Below are positions 1 through 9,010 of a DNA stretch of 64,000 nt, piece by piece (position 1 is the stretch's first letter; each line of letters starts with the position of its first letter). The stretch covers positions 251,001 to 315,000 of the forward strand of contig NZ_AP027266.1 of assembly GCF_036322625.1 (NCBI RefSeq). The letters run 5' to 3'. The notes beneath the pieces are model-generated. The model had not been told where the DNA came from, ran no database searches, and saw only the letters and a program-made list of their open reading frames with translations. Source of the stretch: Roseicyclus marinus (GTDB lineage Bacteria > Pseudomonadota > Alphaproteobacteria > Rhodobacterales > Rhodobacteraceae). The position numbers were made by a program, and so were the translations under genes.

Positions 1-1097
1 TGGCGCGCATCCTGGCCGGCCCCTGGGCCGGTCAGACGCTGTCGGACCTGGGCGCGGAAGTGATCAAGGTCGAGGCGCCCGAGGGGGATGACACCCGCCA
101 ATGGGGCCCCCCCTTCATCGAGCGGGAGGGCGACCGGACAGCCGCCTATTTCCATGCCTGCAACCGGGGCAAGCGGTCGGTCATCGCCGATTTCCGCACG
201 GATGAAGGTCGCGCGCGCGTGCAGGACCTGGCGCGCGGGGCCGATGTGCTGATCGAGAATTTCAAGCTCGGCGGGCTTGCGAAATACGGTCTTGATTACG
301 AAACCTTGAGCGCGATCAACCCCGGTCTCGTCTATTGCTCGATCACGGGTTTCGGTCAGACGGGCCCTTATGCGCATCGCGCGGGCTATGATTACATCAT
401 CCAGGGCATGTCGGGCCTGATGTCTGTCACGGGCGAACCGGATGGCCAGCCGCAAAAGGTGGGCGTGGCCGTCACCGATATCTTCACGGGGCTTTATGCC
501 TCCAACGCGATTCTGGCCGCGCTGCACCTGCGCCAGACCACCGGGCGGGGGCAGCATATCGATCTGAGCCTGATGGATACGGCCGTGTCCGTTATGGCAA
601 ATCAGGCGATGAATTATCTTGCCACCGGGGTCGCGCCGCAGCGCCTGGGCAATGCGCATCCCAATCTCGTGCCCTATCAGGTCTTTGACTGCGCCGATGG
701 CTGGATCATCATCGCGACAGGCAATGACGGGCAATATCGTCGGCTGTGCGCGCTTTTGGGTCTGCCCGAACTGGCGGAGCATCCCGATTACCTGACCAAT
801 GCCGACAGGATCGCCCATCGCGATGCGCTGACCGAGGTTCTGGGCGCCGCGACGCGCCGGATGGGCAAGGCCGAGTTGCTGGCCGCCTGCGAGGCGCAGG
901 GTGTGCCGGCCGGACCGATCAACGATCTGGGAGAGGTTTTTGCCGATCCACAAGTGGTGGCACGGGGCGCGCGCATCACACCCGATGGCGTTCCGGGCGT
1001 GCGCCCGCCGTTCCGGTTCTCCGATGCGGACCTGGCGCTGGACCGGTCCGCGCCGAAGCTCGGTCAGGATGGCGCGGCCGGTTGGTCGCAGCGCTGA
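1..1097 (+). CDS. CaiB/BaiF family CoA-transferase (5' end outside window)
   Basis: Class III CoA-transferase that moves CoA between carboxylic acids in the cytoplasm; the acid substrate cannot be read from the sequence. The frame is open from the first bases of the window (ARILAGPWAGQTLSDLGAEV), which is the family's N-terminal Rossmann-like start, so only a few residues are missing. Visible family features are the VIKVEAP segment, GLDYETLSAINPGLVYCSI, GAGYDYI-type text (here AGYDYIIQGMSG) and LSLMDTAV, whose Asp corresponds to the catalytic aspartate that carries the acyl/CoA intermediate in this family. It ends before a palindromic repeat pair that separates it from the convergent lpxK. 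The family is certain; the pathway is not. Confidence 0.93.
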   Translation, partial: ARILAGPWAGQTLSDLGAEVIKVEAPEGDDTRQWGPPFIEREGDRTAAYFHACNRGKRSVIADFRTDEGRARVQDLARGADVLIENFKLGGLAKYGLDYETLSAINPGLVYCSITGFGQTGPYAHRAGYDYIIQGMSGLMSVTGEPDGQPQKVGVAVTDIFTGLYASNAILAALHLRQTTGRGQHIDLSLMDTAVSVMANQAMNYLATGVAPQRLGNAHPNLVPYQVFDCADGWIIIATGNDGQYRRLCALLGLPELAEHPDYLTNADRIAHRDALTEVLGAATRRMGKAELLAACEAQGVPAGPINDLGEVFADPQVVARGARITPDGVPGVRPPFRFSDADLALDRSAPKLGQDGAAGWSQR

Positions 1098-1141
1098 GCG
1101 CGGAGCGCCGATACGGCCTGATCTGCGTGTCAGGACGAAAA

Positions 1142-1219
1142 TGGTGCGCCTGAAGGCACACCCTACGGCCATGGACGACCTTTGATCCTCGGGTAGGGTG
1201 CGCCTGTCACGGCGCACCA
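1142..1219. repeat. Paired inverted GGTGCGCC repeat, copy 1
   Basis: Left arm 1142-1166 (GGTGCGCC, TGAA, GGCACACC, then CTAC) and right arm 1193-1219 (GTAGGG, then TGCGCC, GGCGCACCA) are imperfect reverse complements separated by 26 bases. The element fills the space between the convergent CaiB-type gene and lpxK and touches the lpxK stop codon. The same element occurs at 23688, 37373 and 49696. This copy is the most diverged, with a different loop (TGTCAC) in its right arm. It can fold as one long hairpin or as two short ones and could act as a bidirectional terminator or mRNA 3'-end stabiliser. Confidence 0.85.
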
Positions 1220-2203
1220 TCACCCGATCACCCGGTCCAGCGCCGCATCCAACGGTCCCCAATCCGCCACCCGCAGCCGGACCGGAACCGTCATCACCTG
1301 CGCGCGCAAAGGGGATGGCAGGCGGACCGCGTCCTTTTCGGTCGTCACCACCTGTGCGCCGATGGCGCGTGCCTCGCGCAGCATTCGGGTCATCAGCGCA
1401 TCGCTGAGCGGCTGGTGGTCGCTCAGGGCATGGGTGGCGCGGATATCGGCCCCCATCGCCTTGAGCGTCTGAAAGAATTTCTCGGGCCGCCCGATCCCGG
1501 CGAAGGCCAACACCGGCAGGCCCTTCAGCGGCAGTCCCATGGGCAAAGGCTCAAGCGATCCGGACACGCGGGGCAGGGTCACGGCCTGACCCCATCGGGC
1601 CGCGAACCGCGCCTGTGCGGCCGCGTCGCCGACGGACAACACGATCTCCGCCCGCGCCAATCCCGTCTTGATGGGTTCACGCAAGGGACCGGCCGGGATC
1701 ACGCGGCCATTGCCGAAACCGACATGGGCATCCACCACGACGATCGACAGATCATGGGCAAGGCCCGGGTTCTGGAACCCGTCATCGAGCAAGATCACCT
1801 GCGCGCCTGCCCCTACGGCGGCCTGTGCGCCCGCCACCCTGTCCTTTGCCACCCAGGTGGGCAGAAAGGCCGCAAGCAGCAGGGGCTCATCCCCGGTTTC
1901 GCTCGCGCTGTGGCGGCGTTCATCGACCCTGACCGGCCCGCCAAGCGTGCCGCCATGACCCCGGCTGACGGCATGGGCCACCACGCCCCTGTCGCGCAGC
2001 CGTTCGGCCAGGGCGATCACGACGGGTGTCTTGCCCGTGCCGCCAGCGTTCAGGTTGCCCACGCAAATGACCGGCACGCCCACGCGCTGTCGCGGGCCCT
2101 GCGCCAGCCTGCGCCGGGTCGCCCCGGCATAGATCAGTCCGAGCGGTGACAGAAGCGCCGACAAGAGACCCGGTTCGCCATGCCAGAATCCCGGCGCGCG
2201 CAT
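1220..2203 (-). CDS. lpxK: Tetraacyldisaccharide 4'-kinase LpxK
   Basis: Phosphorylates the 4' position of the lipid A disaccharide precursor using ATP, at the inner face of the inner membrane. The 327-residue length is normal. Walker A is the GGTGKTP segment at about residues 54-60, and the family motif DDGFQ lies at about 140-144. The N-terminus (about residues 8-30) is hydrophobic and fits the membrane-associating helix of LpxK. The start overlaps the stop of waaA in a TGATG arrangement, so the two are translationally coupled and make consecutive parts of the lipid A-KDO core. Confidence 0.97.
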   Translation of the reverse strand: MRAPGFWHGEPGLLSALLSPLGLIYAGATRRRLAQGPRQRVGVPVICVGNLNAGGTGKTPVVIALAERLRDRGVVAHAVSRGHGGTLGGPVRVDERRHSASETGDEPLLLAAFLPTWVAKDRVAGAQAAVGAGAQVILLDDGFQNPGLAHDLSIVVVDAHVGFGNGRVIPAGPLREPIKTGLARAEIVLSVGDAAAQARFAARWGQAVTLPRVSGSLEPLPMGLPLKGLPVLAFAGIGRPEKFFQTLKAMGADIRATHALSDHQPLSDALMTRMLREARAIGAQVVTTEKDAVRLPSPLRAQVMTVPVRLRVADWGPLDAALDRVIG

Positions 2204-3510
2204 CAGCCTCGCGCCCCTGTCTGCGTCTGGGACGTGTCGAGCATGTCTAGAAGCACCGTCTTGGCCCGTTCGGTCACATCCGCCCCGGCCGAGACGACCT
2301 CCCAGGCGGCATGGGCCATGGCGGCGGCGCGGTCGGGCGACAGAAGGTCATCGACCGCCTCGGCCAGCGATTGCGGCGCCGAGACCAGCCGGGCCGCCCG
2401 CGCCTCGGTCAGACGTTGGTAGATATCGACGAAATTCGTGACATAGGGCCCGTGCAGGATGGCCGAGCCGAGGGCCGCGGGTTCAAACGGGTTGTGGCCG
2501 CCGATGGGCTCCCATGATCCGCCGACGAAGCTGACGGGGGCCAGCCGGTACCACAGGCCCAGTTCCCCCATCGTATCGGCAAGATAGACGGGCGCTTCGG
2601 CCTCCGGCCCCTCGCCGAGGCTGCGCCGGGTGAAGGGCCAGTTTCCCGCCGTCAGCAGGTTTGCCACATCGTCGCCTCGCGCCGGGTGGCGGGGCACGAG
2701 GATCAGGAGGAGCCGCGGGTTGGTGCGCATGGCCAGCCTGTGCGCCTCCAGCACCTTTTCCTCTTCGCCGGGATGTGTGGAGGCCGCCACCCAGACCGGC
2801 CGCCCCCCGATCTCGGCACGCATGCTTTCCAGTTCCGAGGTCTTCACCGGCAGGGCGGCTGCGCCTTCCTTGAGGGTGCCCGTGACTTCCATCCGGTCGA
2901 CCGGAAGGCCAAGACGGCGCAGGTAGATCTCGGTCAATCCGTCCTGCACCAGCGCGCGGTCGAAACGGGACAAGAGGCTGCGGGCCATCCCGCGCAGGAA
3001 CCGCCAGCGGTCATGGCTTGCCTTGGACATGCGCGCGTTCAGAAGCACCATGGGAATGCCGCGCGCCTTGGTTTCGCAGATCAGGGCGGGCCAAAGCTCG
3101 CTTTCGGTCCAGACCGCCACATCGGGCCGCCAATGGTCGAGAAACCGCCGCACGAAGGGCCGCGCGTCGAGCGGCAGGAATTGGTGCAAGGCACCATCGG
3201 GCAGCCGGTCGGCCATGACCGAGGCCGAGGTGACAGTGCCCGTGGTGACAAGGACGGAGAGCGTGTCGTGATCGTCCAGCAATTGCCGGACCAGTTCGAG
3301 GAGCGCCACGGATTCTCCGACGCTGGCGGCATGGAACCAGATCAACGGGCCATCGGGGCGTGGGCGACCCGCGATACCGCGCCGTTCGTCGATGCGGGCG
3401 GGGTCCTCCTTGCCCTCGAGCAGCCGTTCGCGCAGCTTGCGCTCGGCAAAGCGCGGCCCGTTGAGGCGGGACCACAGAAGATAGAGGCTCAGGGCAAGGG
3501 ACTGCGTCAT
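2203..3510 (-). CDS. waaA: 3-deoxy-D-manno-octulosonic acid (KDO) transferase WaaA
   Basis: GT30-family glycosyltransferase that adds KDO from CMP-KDO to the lipid A precursor. An N-terminal hydrophobic stretch (residues about 4-14) anchors it to the inner membrane. The segment IWFHAASVGES (about 57-67) holds the conserved catalytic glutamate, and the C-terminal donor-site motif FVGGSWEPIGGHNPFEPA is intact. Length is 435 residues, normal for the family. It is coupled to lpxK downstream. The 183 bases upstream, between it and the phosphatase gene, hold no convincing gene; related genomes often have a small DUF4170 gene here, and I do not find one. Confidence 0.97.
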   Translation of the reverse strand: MTQSLALSLYLLWSRLNGPRFAERKLRERLLEGKEDPARIDERRGIAGRPRPDGPLIWFHAASVGESVALLELVRQLLDDHDTLSVLVTTGTVTSASVMADRLPDGALHQFLPLDARPFVRRFLDHWRPDVAVWTESELWPALICETKARGIPMVLLNARMSKASHDRWRFLRGMARSLLSRFDRALVQDGLTEIYLRRLGLPVDRMEVTGTLKEGAAALPVKTSELESMRAEIGGRPVWVAASTHPGEEEKVLEAHRLAMRTNPRLLLILVPRHPARGDDVANLLTAGNWPFTRRSLGEGPEAEAPVYLADTMGELGLWYRLAPVSFVGGSWEPIGGHNPFEPAALGSAILHGPYVTNFVDIYQRLTEARAARLVSAPQSLAEAVDDLLSPDRAAAMAHAAWEVVSAGADVTERAKTVLLDMLDTSQTQTGARG

Positions 3511-3693
3511 CGCGGGCTGATCTCAGGCTTGGCTCATGTCGCGGCGGGGAACGACTGGGGTCGCGCCGCTGGCAGGGGATGGGCGGTGGATCATGGTCTG
3601 TGTCCTTGGCCGGGGATCTGGGCGCGCGGGCACCCTAGGCATTGCAGGTTCAGGGTCAAGCACCGCCCGGATGCGGCGCTGTCTGTCCCCGCA

Positions 3694-4479
3694 TCAGCTT
3701 CGGGCGGCCAGAAGCGCGCCGTGCACACCGGCCGATCCGGCCAGAACCCCACGCACCTGCGGCACCGGCGCGTTGAACCGCAACGCCGCGCCGGTCGCGT
3801 CGGTTGCCTGTCCTCCGGCCTCCGCGATGATCAGCGAGCCCGCCGCGATGTCCCATTCCCATGTCGGACGAAAGGTCACCATGCCGTCGAACCGGCCTTC
3901 GCCCACCAGCGCCATCCGGTAGGCAAGCGAGGGGCGATAGGCGCGGATCACGGGCGGCACGCCCCGCGGCCAATGGTCGGGGGACAAAGTGTGCTTGGTC
4001 GCCAGAACCTCGGCCTCGTGCAGGGCGCAATCCCCTGCCGCGCGGATCGCCATGTCGTTGAGCGTGGCCCCATGACCCCGCGCGGCAGCATAAAGCTTTC
4101 CCCGGATCGGCAAGTAGACGACGGCGGCCACCACGACCCCGGCTTCGACCACGGCAAGCGAATGGGAAAAGGCGGAACTCCCCTCGATGAAGGCCTGCGT
4201 GCCGTCGATCGGATCCACGATGAAGACGCGTTCGGCCTGCAGGCGCTTGGGGCTGTCGGGCGTTTCCTCGGACAGCCAGCCATAATCGGGGCGCGCCTCG
4301 CACAGCCGGTCGCGCAGCATCTCGTCGACGGCGATGTCGGCCTCGGTCACGGGGCCTGTGCCGTCGGGCTTGTCCCATGTCTCGGGCTCGTCGCGGAAAT
4401 AGCGCGCGGCGATCCGGCCCGCCCCGCGCGCCGCCTCGACCAGGAGCGCCAGATCGTCGAGCGGATCAGGCACCGGCAA
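3694..4479 (-). CDS. Inositol monophosphatase / CysQ-type 3'(2'),5'-bisphosphate nucleotidase family
   Basis: Lithium-sensitive, metal-dependent phosphatase family. The metal-binding signature is complete: Glu71/72 in WLSEE, DPIDGT at 89-94, and WDIAAG at 209-214. Length is 261 residues. The likely start is TTG at 4479 or GTG at 4473; both overlap or sit next to the stop of the upstream pmbA gene, and a GAGGGG ribosome-binding site lies about 9 bases before the TTG. Coupling to pmbA and position before waaA suggest one transcription unit. The substrate (PAP/PAPS or inositol phosphate) cannot be decided from sequence alone; CysQ-type is the more usual reading in this group. Confidence 0.88.
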   Translation of the reverse strand: MPVPDPLDDLALLVEAARGAGRIAARYFRDEPETWDKPDGTGPVTEADIAVDEMLRDRLCEARPDYGWLSEETPDSPKRLQAERVFIVDPIDGTQAFIEGSSAFSHSLAVVEAGVVVAAVVYLPIRGKLYAAARGHGATLNDMAIRAAGDCALHEAEVLATKHTLSPDHWPRGVPPVIRAYRPSLAYRMALVGEGRFDGMVTFRPTWEWDIAAGSLIIAEAGGQATDATGAALRFNAPVPQVRGVLAGSAGVHGALLAARS

Positions 4480-5812
4480 GCGTCAACCCCTCGACCAGAA
4501 GCGACGGGACCACCCGGCTCAGATGCGTGCGGGCATCATTCGCGGGACGGATCGTCATCAGCATGTCGCGCAGATTGCCCGCGACGGTGCATTCGTTCAC
4601 CGGATAGGCGATCTGCCCGTTCTCGACCCAAAAGCCCGAGGCCCCGCGCGAATAATCCCCCGTGGTGGCATTGATCGAGGACCCGATCATCGAGGTGATC
4701 AAAAGCCCCGTGCCCATCTCGGCCATCAGCCCGGCAAGGTCGATATCCCCTTGGCTGAGTGCAACGTTGCCATTGCTGGGCGAGGGCGGCGAGGATGTGC
4801 CACGGCTTGCATTGGCGGTCGAGGGCAGGCCCAGTTTCCGCCCGGTCGCAAGATCGAGGGTCCAGCCGGTCAGCACGCCATCCTCCACGATCACGCGGCG
4901 TGTGGTCGGCAGGCCTTCGGCGTCGAAGGGTTTGGAGGCCGAGGTGCGCGGGCGGTGCGGATCTTCAACCAGCGACAGGCCCTTGGGCAGCACCTGTTCG
5001 CCCAGAAGCGCGCGCGCCCAGCTTGCGCCGCGCACGATGGCGCTGCCGTTGGTCGCGGCCAGAAGGTGACCGATCAACCCCGAGGAGATGCGCTCGTCAT
5101 AAATGACGGGATAGGCCCCGGTCGGCGGCTTGCGCGCCCCGGCGCGGGCCACGGTGCGTTCCCCGGCGATGCGCCCGATCTCTTCGGGGCTCATCAGGTC
5201 GGCGGCATGGTTGCGCCCATCGCCGCAATAATCGCGTTCCATGCCCAGCCCTTCGCCGGTGATGGCGACGCAGCCCAGCCCGTGGTCAGAGCGTTCGTAG
5301 CCACCCGTAAACCCGTTGGTGGCCGCCAGATGCACCCGGCGGCGGGAAAAGCCCGCGCTGGCCGATTGCACCTGCGTGATGCCCTTGACGGCAAGGGCCG
5401 CGGCCTCGGCACGGCGGGCGGCCTCCTCCAGCGCGGCGGGGTCGGGATCGGGCGAGGGGTCCGACATGTCGAGCTGGCTGGCATCGCGCGCCTTGGCCAG
5501 TTGCGCCGGATCGGCAAGGCCCACGGTCGGGTCCTCGGGCGCAAGCCGGGCCATGGTCACGGCGCGCTCAGCCATTTCGCGCAGGGTTTCGGGCCGCGTG
5601 TCAGAGGCCGAGACACAGGCCTGCCGCCGCCCGATCAACACGCGCAACCCGATTTCCACCCCTTCGGAGCGTTCCGCCTGTTCCAGCGTCCCGGCCCGCA
5701 CCGCGATCTCGAGCGAGGTCCCGTCGATGGCGATGGCATCGGCGGCTTCGGCGCCGGCGCGCCTTGCGGCATCGAGCAGGGCTTCGGTCAGGGGGGCGAG
5801 AGTGTCGGACAT
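4466..5812 (-). CDS. pmbA: TldD/PmbA family protein, PmbA (TldE) subunit
   Basis: Non-catalytic partner of the TldD metalloprotease, with which it forms a heterodimer that degrades flexible peptides and unfolded proteins (microcin and CcdA processing in E. coli). The protein has the N-terminal AAL/AIAIDGTSLEIAVR domain and the C-terminal glycine-rich barrel segments typical of PmbA, and lacks the HExxxH-type motif of TldD, as expected. The start at 5812 is chosen over the longer frame (to 5878) because an AGGA site lies upstream and the protein then begins MSDTLAPLTEALL as in relatives. Length is 448 residues. Its 3' end overlaps the phosphatase gene by 8-14 bases. Confidence 0.92.
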   Translation of the reverse strand: MSDTLAPLTEALLDAARRAGAEAADAIAIDGTSLEIAVRAGTLEQAERSEGVEIGLRVLIGRRQACVSASDTRPETLREMAERAVTMARLAPEDPTVGLADPAQLAKARDASQLDMSDPSPDPDPAALEEAARRAEAAALAVKGITQVQSASAGFSRRRVHLAATNGFTGGYERSDHGLGCVAITGEGLGMERDYCGDGRNHAADLMSPEEIGRIAGERTVARAGARKPPTGAYPVIYDERISSGLIGHLLAATNGSAIVRGASWARALLGEQVLPKGLSLVEDPHRPRTSASKPFDAEGLPTTRRVIVEDGVLTGWTLDLATGRKLGLPSTANASRGTSSPPSPSNGNVALSQGDIDLAGLMAEMGTGLLITSMIGSSINATTGDYSRGASGFWVENGQIAYPVNECTVAGNLRDMLMTIRPANDARTHLSRVVPSLLVEGLTLAGA

Positions 5813-5929
5813 TCGGTCTGTTCCTGCTGTGCGGGCCAGCGTCGGAGGTAGTGCCAGTGCCCCATCGCTGCAAGGCAAAGAAATCCCGCCCGAGCGTTGG
5901 CGCGGGCGGGCGCATCGCGGATCGCGCGG

Positions 5930-7435
5930 TTACTGGAGCGGCACGCCATTGGCGGAAATGCCGCCGCCTTCGGTGAACTGGATCGTCGTTTCCAGCGTGT
6001 CAGGGGTGGCACCCGGCCGGGTAAAGGCCCCCAGCAGTCCGCGCGCCATGGCGATCTGTTCGATCGGCACGAGACCCGAGGCCTGCAAACGGTCCATCAG
6101 CGCGTTGCCACCGGCCAGTTGCAGGTTCACGCTGCCCACGGGCATCGGGATCGGGCCGGGCGCGAATGTCGCCGACCCCGTTCCGGTCAGGCTCGCCCCG
6201 CCGACCGAAAGCTGCAATTCGTTCAGCGTGACATCGCGCAATTCCGCCGGCGGCGCGCCCATGTCGGTCGGGTCCACGGCCATCAGGTCGGTCAGGATCT
6301 GGAGGCTGCCGGTCAGATCGGCGATCACCGTGATCGGATCGCGCGGGAAACTGCCCGCCGGGTCCGCCATCGCCCAGACCTGCGGGCCGACCATGACATC
6401 CCGATAGGCCAGCCGCGCGGACATCGGCTGCGGCGCAGCGGCGGCGGCCAAGGGCAGGCTGAAGGCGATCTCGGCGCTGCCGACCGTGAAATCCACCGGC
6501 ACCGGCAGTTCGGGCGAGGCGAAATGGGTCGCGCTGCCCGTCGCCGTGATCCGGTAATCGACCAGGCTGTCCGAGACCGTGGCGGACATGCTGCCGCCTG
6601 CGTTCGAGGCGAAAACCTGGAAGGCATCGCGCGGATGCGCGAAGGTCAGGTCCATGCTCGCATCGGCATAGGTGAAGTCGCCGTTGATCGCGAAATCGGT
6701 CGGGATCGTATCGGGCGCTGCCGCAAGGGCCGCAAGATTGCCAAGCCTGCCCGCCCCGCTCGCTGTCGTGGCCCCAAGGGAAAAGACCAGTTTCAGACTT
6801 CCCTCCTCACCGGGGGGTGGCAGGATGTCGAGGGCGCCCGCAACGCCGCCGATCTGGGTGTCGGTCACATAAGCGATGTTTTCGGGGTTGCTGCCATCGA
6901 TCTCGTAGGTGGCGGTCATGTTGTCGATGCCGATCCTCATGTCGATGGTCGGCGGCGCCCCATTACCGCCTGTGATCGGTCCGTCCTCGATCGTGATGCG
7001 CGAGGCGGAATAGGCATAAAGCCGCGCGCCCGCGTCGCCGCTGGCCGTCATGGCAAGGTCGGGCATGATCACGTTCACGCCCAGATTGACCGGCGGCGCG
7101 CCCGGCAGATCCTCGAAGGTTATGGTGATCTCGTATACGTCGGACAGGTCGATCGACACGCTGCCATCGCCCGCTTCGGTCATCACGATCTGCGCGAGGC
7201 GGCCCACGGTCGCGACATCCTCATCGACAAAGGTGGTGCGGAACCCGCGCAGGGTCAGGGTGCCGTTGCCGGGCACGACCTCGTCGGCGGTCATGGTCTG
7301 GCCAAGGGCTGCCGCCTGCGACTGCCATTCGGCCCAGAGCTCTTCGGCGGTGACGGCCATCGCGGGTGTGGCAAGGAAAAGGGCAAGGGCGGAAAGCGTG
7401 AGGGTGGGCGCGGTGACGTTGGGCATGGGGTCCAT
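5930..7435 (-). CDS. DUF2125 domain-containing exported protein
   Basis: Exported protein of about 500 residues with unknown role. The N-terminus is a signal peptide (hydrophobic core LTLSALALFLATPAMA, cleavage after AMA). The rest is a long beta-rich chain with repeated terms such as GTLTLRGF and SVSIDLSDVYEITITFEDL, resembling DUF2125 proteins found mainly in Rhodobacterales. The start may be 7435 or the in-frame ATG at 7426. It is a single gene, divergent from the SDR gene at 7601. Family assignment is from memory of sequence style; the function is unknown. Confidence 0.8.
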   Translation of the reverse strand: MDPMPNVTAPTLTLSALALFLATPAMAVTAEELWAEWQSQAAALGQTMTADEVVPGNGTLTLRGFRTTFVDEDVATVGRLAQIVMTEAGDGSVSIDLSDVYEITITFEDLPGAPPVNLGVNVIMPDLAMTASGDAGARLYAYSASRITIEDGPITGGNGAPPTIDMRIGIDNMTATYEIDGSNPENIAYVTDTQIGGVAGALDILPPPGEEGSLKLVFSLGATTASGAGRLGNLAALAAAPDTIPTDFAINGDFTYADASMDLTFAHPRDAFQVFASNAGGSMSATVSDSLVDYRITATGSATHFASPELPVPVDFTVGSAEIAFSLPLAAAAAPQPMSARLAYRDVMVGPQVWAMADPAGSFPRDPITVIADLTGSLQILTDLMAVDPTDMGAPPAELRDVTLNELQLSVGGASLTGTGSATFAPGPIPMPVGSVNLQLAGGNALMDRLQASGLVPIEQIAMARGLLGAFTRPGATPDTLETTIQFTEGGGISANGVPLQ

Positions 7436-7497
7436 CCGTGGCTGGGGGCGCAGGTGACGCCGTGATGTTCGCGGTCATACCCGCGTGGGTCAAGTGC

Positions 7498-7530
7498 GGA
7501 TGCCCTGCCCTTGCAGCACGACGGGCATCC
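7498..7530. repeat. Inverted repeat between divergent genes
   Basis: GGATGCCC at 7498-7505 is matched by GGGCATCC at 7523-7530, with a 17-base spacer, in the intergenic region between the divergent DUF2125 and SDR genes. It could be an operator for one of them or a leader hairpin of the SDR transcript. There is no independent support. Confidence 0.35.
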
Positions 7531-7600
7531 GGGGGCTGGCCGTGATCGGCTTGGCGCGTTAGCACTTGGACAAAGCGGCATGGGCAAAAGGGGCGCGGCG

Positions 7601-8359
7601 ATGACAATCGAGCTTGCGGGAAAAACGGTGGCGATCACGGGTGCCAGCCGGGGGATCGGGGCGGCGGCGGCGCGCGCCTTTGCCGAGGCGGGGGCGAATG
7701 TCGCGCTTCTGGCGCGTGACCGCGACGCGATCGCAGGGCTTGCGGGCGAGATCGGCGCACAGGCCTTGGCCGTGCCTTGCGACGTCACCCGCTACTGGGA
7801 GGTCGAGACGGCGCTGAACGCCGCTGCGACGACCTTTGGCAGGCTCGATGTGCTGATCAGCAACGCAGGTGTGATCGACCCCATTGCCGGGATCGCCGCG
7901 GCGGACCCCGATATCTGGGGGCAGGCCATCGACATCAATCTCAAGGGCGTCTTTCACGGGGCGCGCGCCGCCGTTCCGCTGATGCTGGCGCAGGGCGGCG
8001 GGACGATCATCACGGTCAGTTCGCGTGCTGCGGTCAATGCGCTGGAGGGCTGGAGCGCCTATTGTTCCTCCAAGGCCGGGGCCAAGATGTTCACCGCCTG
8101 CCTGCACACCGAATTGGGCGGGCAGGGTATCCGCGCCCTTGGCCTGTCGCCGGGAACGGTCGCGACCGACATGCAGATGGCCATCCGCGAAAGCGGCGTG
8201 AACCGCGTGAGCCAGCTGGATTGGTCCGAGCATATCCCCCCTGAATGGGCGGCCAAGGCGCTGGTCTGGATGTGTGGACCCGAAGCGGACCCTTGGCTGG
8301 GTGACGATGTCTCGCTGCGCGACGCGGATGTGCGCGCGGCCGTGGGGGTGGGCCGATGA
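7601..8359 (+). CDS. SDR family NAD(P)-dependent oxidoreductase
   Basis: Classical short-chain dehydrogenase of 252 residues. The cofactor motif TGASRGIG is at 13-20, the NAG motif at 88-90, the catalytic Ser at about 140/141, and YxxxK is Tyr154-Lys158 (YCSSK). The start at 7601 is preferred because AAAAGGGG precedes it at good distance and the protein begins MTIELAGKTVAITG; in-frame ATGs further upstream at 7580 and 7511 are less likely. The stop overlaps the start of the crotonase gene (ATGA), suggesting a shared acyl-CoA or alcohol pathway. The substrate is unknown. Confidence 0.93.
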   Translation: MTIELAGKTVAITGASRGIGAAAARAFAEAGANVALLARDRDAIAGLAGEIGAQALAVPCDVTRYWEVETALNAAATTFGRLDVLISNAGVIDPIAGIAAADPDIWGQAIDINLKGVFHGARAAVPLMLAQGGGTIITVSSRAAVNALEGWSAYCSSKAGAKMFTACLHTELGGQGIRALGLSPGTVATDMQMAIRESGVNRVSQLDWSEHIPPEWAAKALVWMCGPEADPWLGDDVSLRDADVRAAVGVGR

Positions 8360-8982
8360 TCGAGTGCCGCAATGACGACGGGCTGTGGACCATCACCCTG
8401 AACCGCCCGGACAAGGCCAATTCGCTGACCGCCGCGATGCTGTCGCGGCTGGCCGATGTCGTGATGGAGGCCACCGTCGATCCGCATATCAAGGCGCTGA
8501 TCCTGACAGGCGCGGGCGACAAGGTGTTTTCCGCCGGTGCCGATCTGGACGAGGCGCGCGCAGGCCTTGCGACCTCGCCGCTTTGGGAACAGGTATCGGG
8601 TGCCATCGCGGGTCTGCCTTGCCTGACCATCGCGGCCCTGAACGGGACATTGGCGGGCGGGGCATTCGGCATGGCGCTGGCCTGTGACCTGCGCCTTGCC
8701 GTGCCCAATGCGCGGTTCTTCTACCCGGTGGCAAAGCTCGGGTTTCTGCCGCAGCCCTCGGACCCCGGGCGGCTCGTCGCGCTGATGGGCCCTGCGCGGG
8801 CCAGGCTCTTGCTCCTTGGCGGGCAGAAATTCTCGGCGGACGAGGCCTATGCCTTTGGCCTGATCGACCGGATCACCTTGCCCGAGCACCTGATGGAACA
8901 GGCGCGCGACATCGCGACGGATGTCATGGCCGGCAACCCGGAGGTGCTGCGCCGGATCAAGGCGATGTGCGACGGAGCTTGA
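8356..8982 (+). CDS. Enoyl-CoA hydratase/isomerase (crotonase) family protein
   Basis: Crotonase-fold protein acting on an acyl-CoA thioester. The segments TITLNRPDKANSLT (residues about 12-25) and VFSAGADLDE (about 56-65) form the CoA pocket and first oxyanion half, and GTLAGGAFGMALACDLRLA (about 97-115) carries the second oxyanion glycine. At 208 residues it is shorter than the usual 255-265 and ends early (RRIKAMCDGA), so the C-terminal trimerisation helices are reduced. It is coupled by ATGA overlap to the SDR gene upstream. The exact reaction cannot be assigned. Confidence 0.9.
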   Translation: MIECRNDDGLWTITLNRPDKANSLTAAMLSRLADVVMEATVDPHIKALILTGAGDKVFSAGADLDEARAGLATSPLWEQVSGAIAGLPCLTIAALNGTLAGGAFGMALACDLRLAVPNARFFYPVAKLGFLPQPSDPGRLVALMGPARARLLLLGGQKFSADEAYAFGLIDRITLPEHLMEQARDIATDVMAGNPEVLRRIKAMCDGA

Positions 8983-8983
8983 G

Positions 8984-9009
8984 GTCTGCGTCTTGATCGG
9001 GACGCAGAC
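8984..9009. terminator. Bidirectional hairpin between convergent genes
   Basis: GTCTGCGTC (8984-8992), an 8-base loop, and GACGCAGAC (9001-9009) form a perfect 9-bp stem exactly filling the gap between the convergent crotonase and HNH genes. There is no T-run on either side, so it is termination-like rather than a textbook terminator. Confidence 0.6.
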
Positions 9010-9010
9010 A

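Noticed and set aside
3511-3693. A 23-codon reverse-strand frame (from 3594) between the phosphatase gene and waaA.
   Set aside because: Too short, no ribosome-binding site, composition like non-coding sequence; it does not match the DUF4170 protein often found there.
2686-4674. Long forward-strand open frame of 662 codons opposite waaA and the phosphatase gene.
   Set aside because: Shadow of well-supported reverse-strand genes, with no family likeness and no ribosome-binding site.
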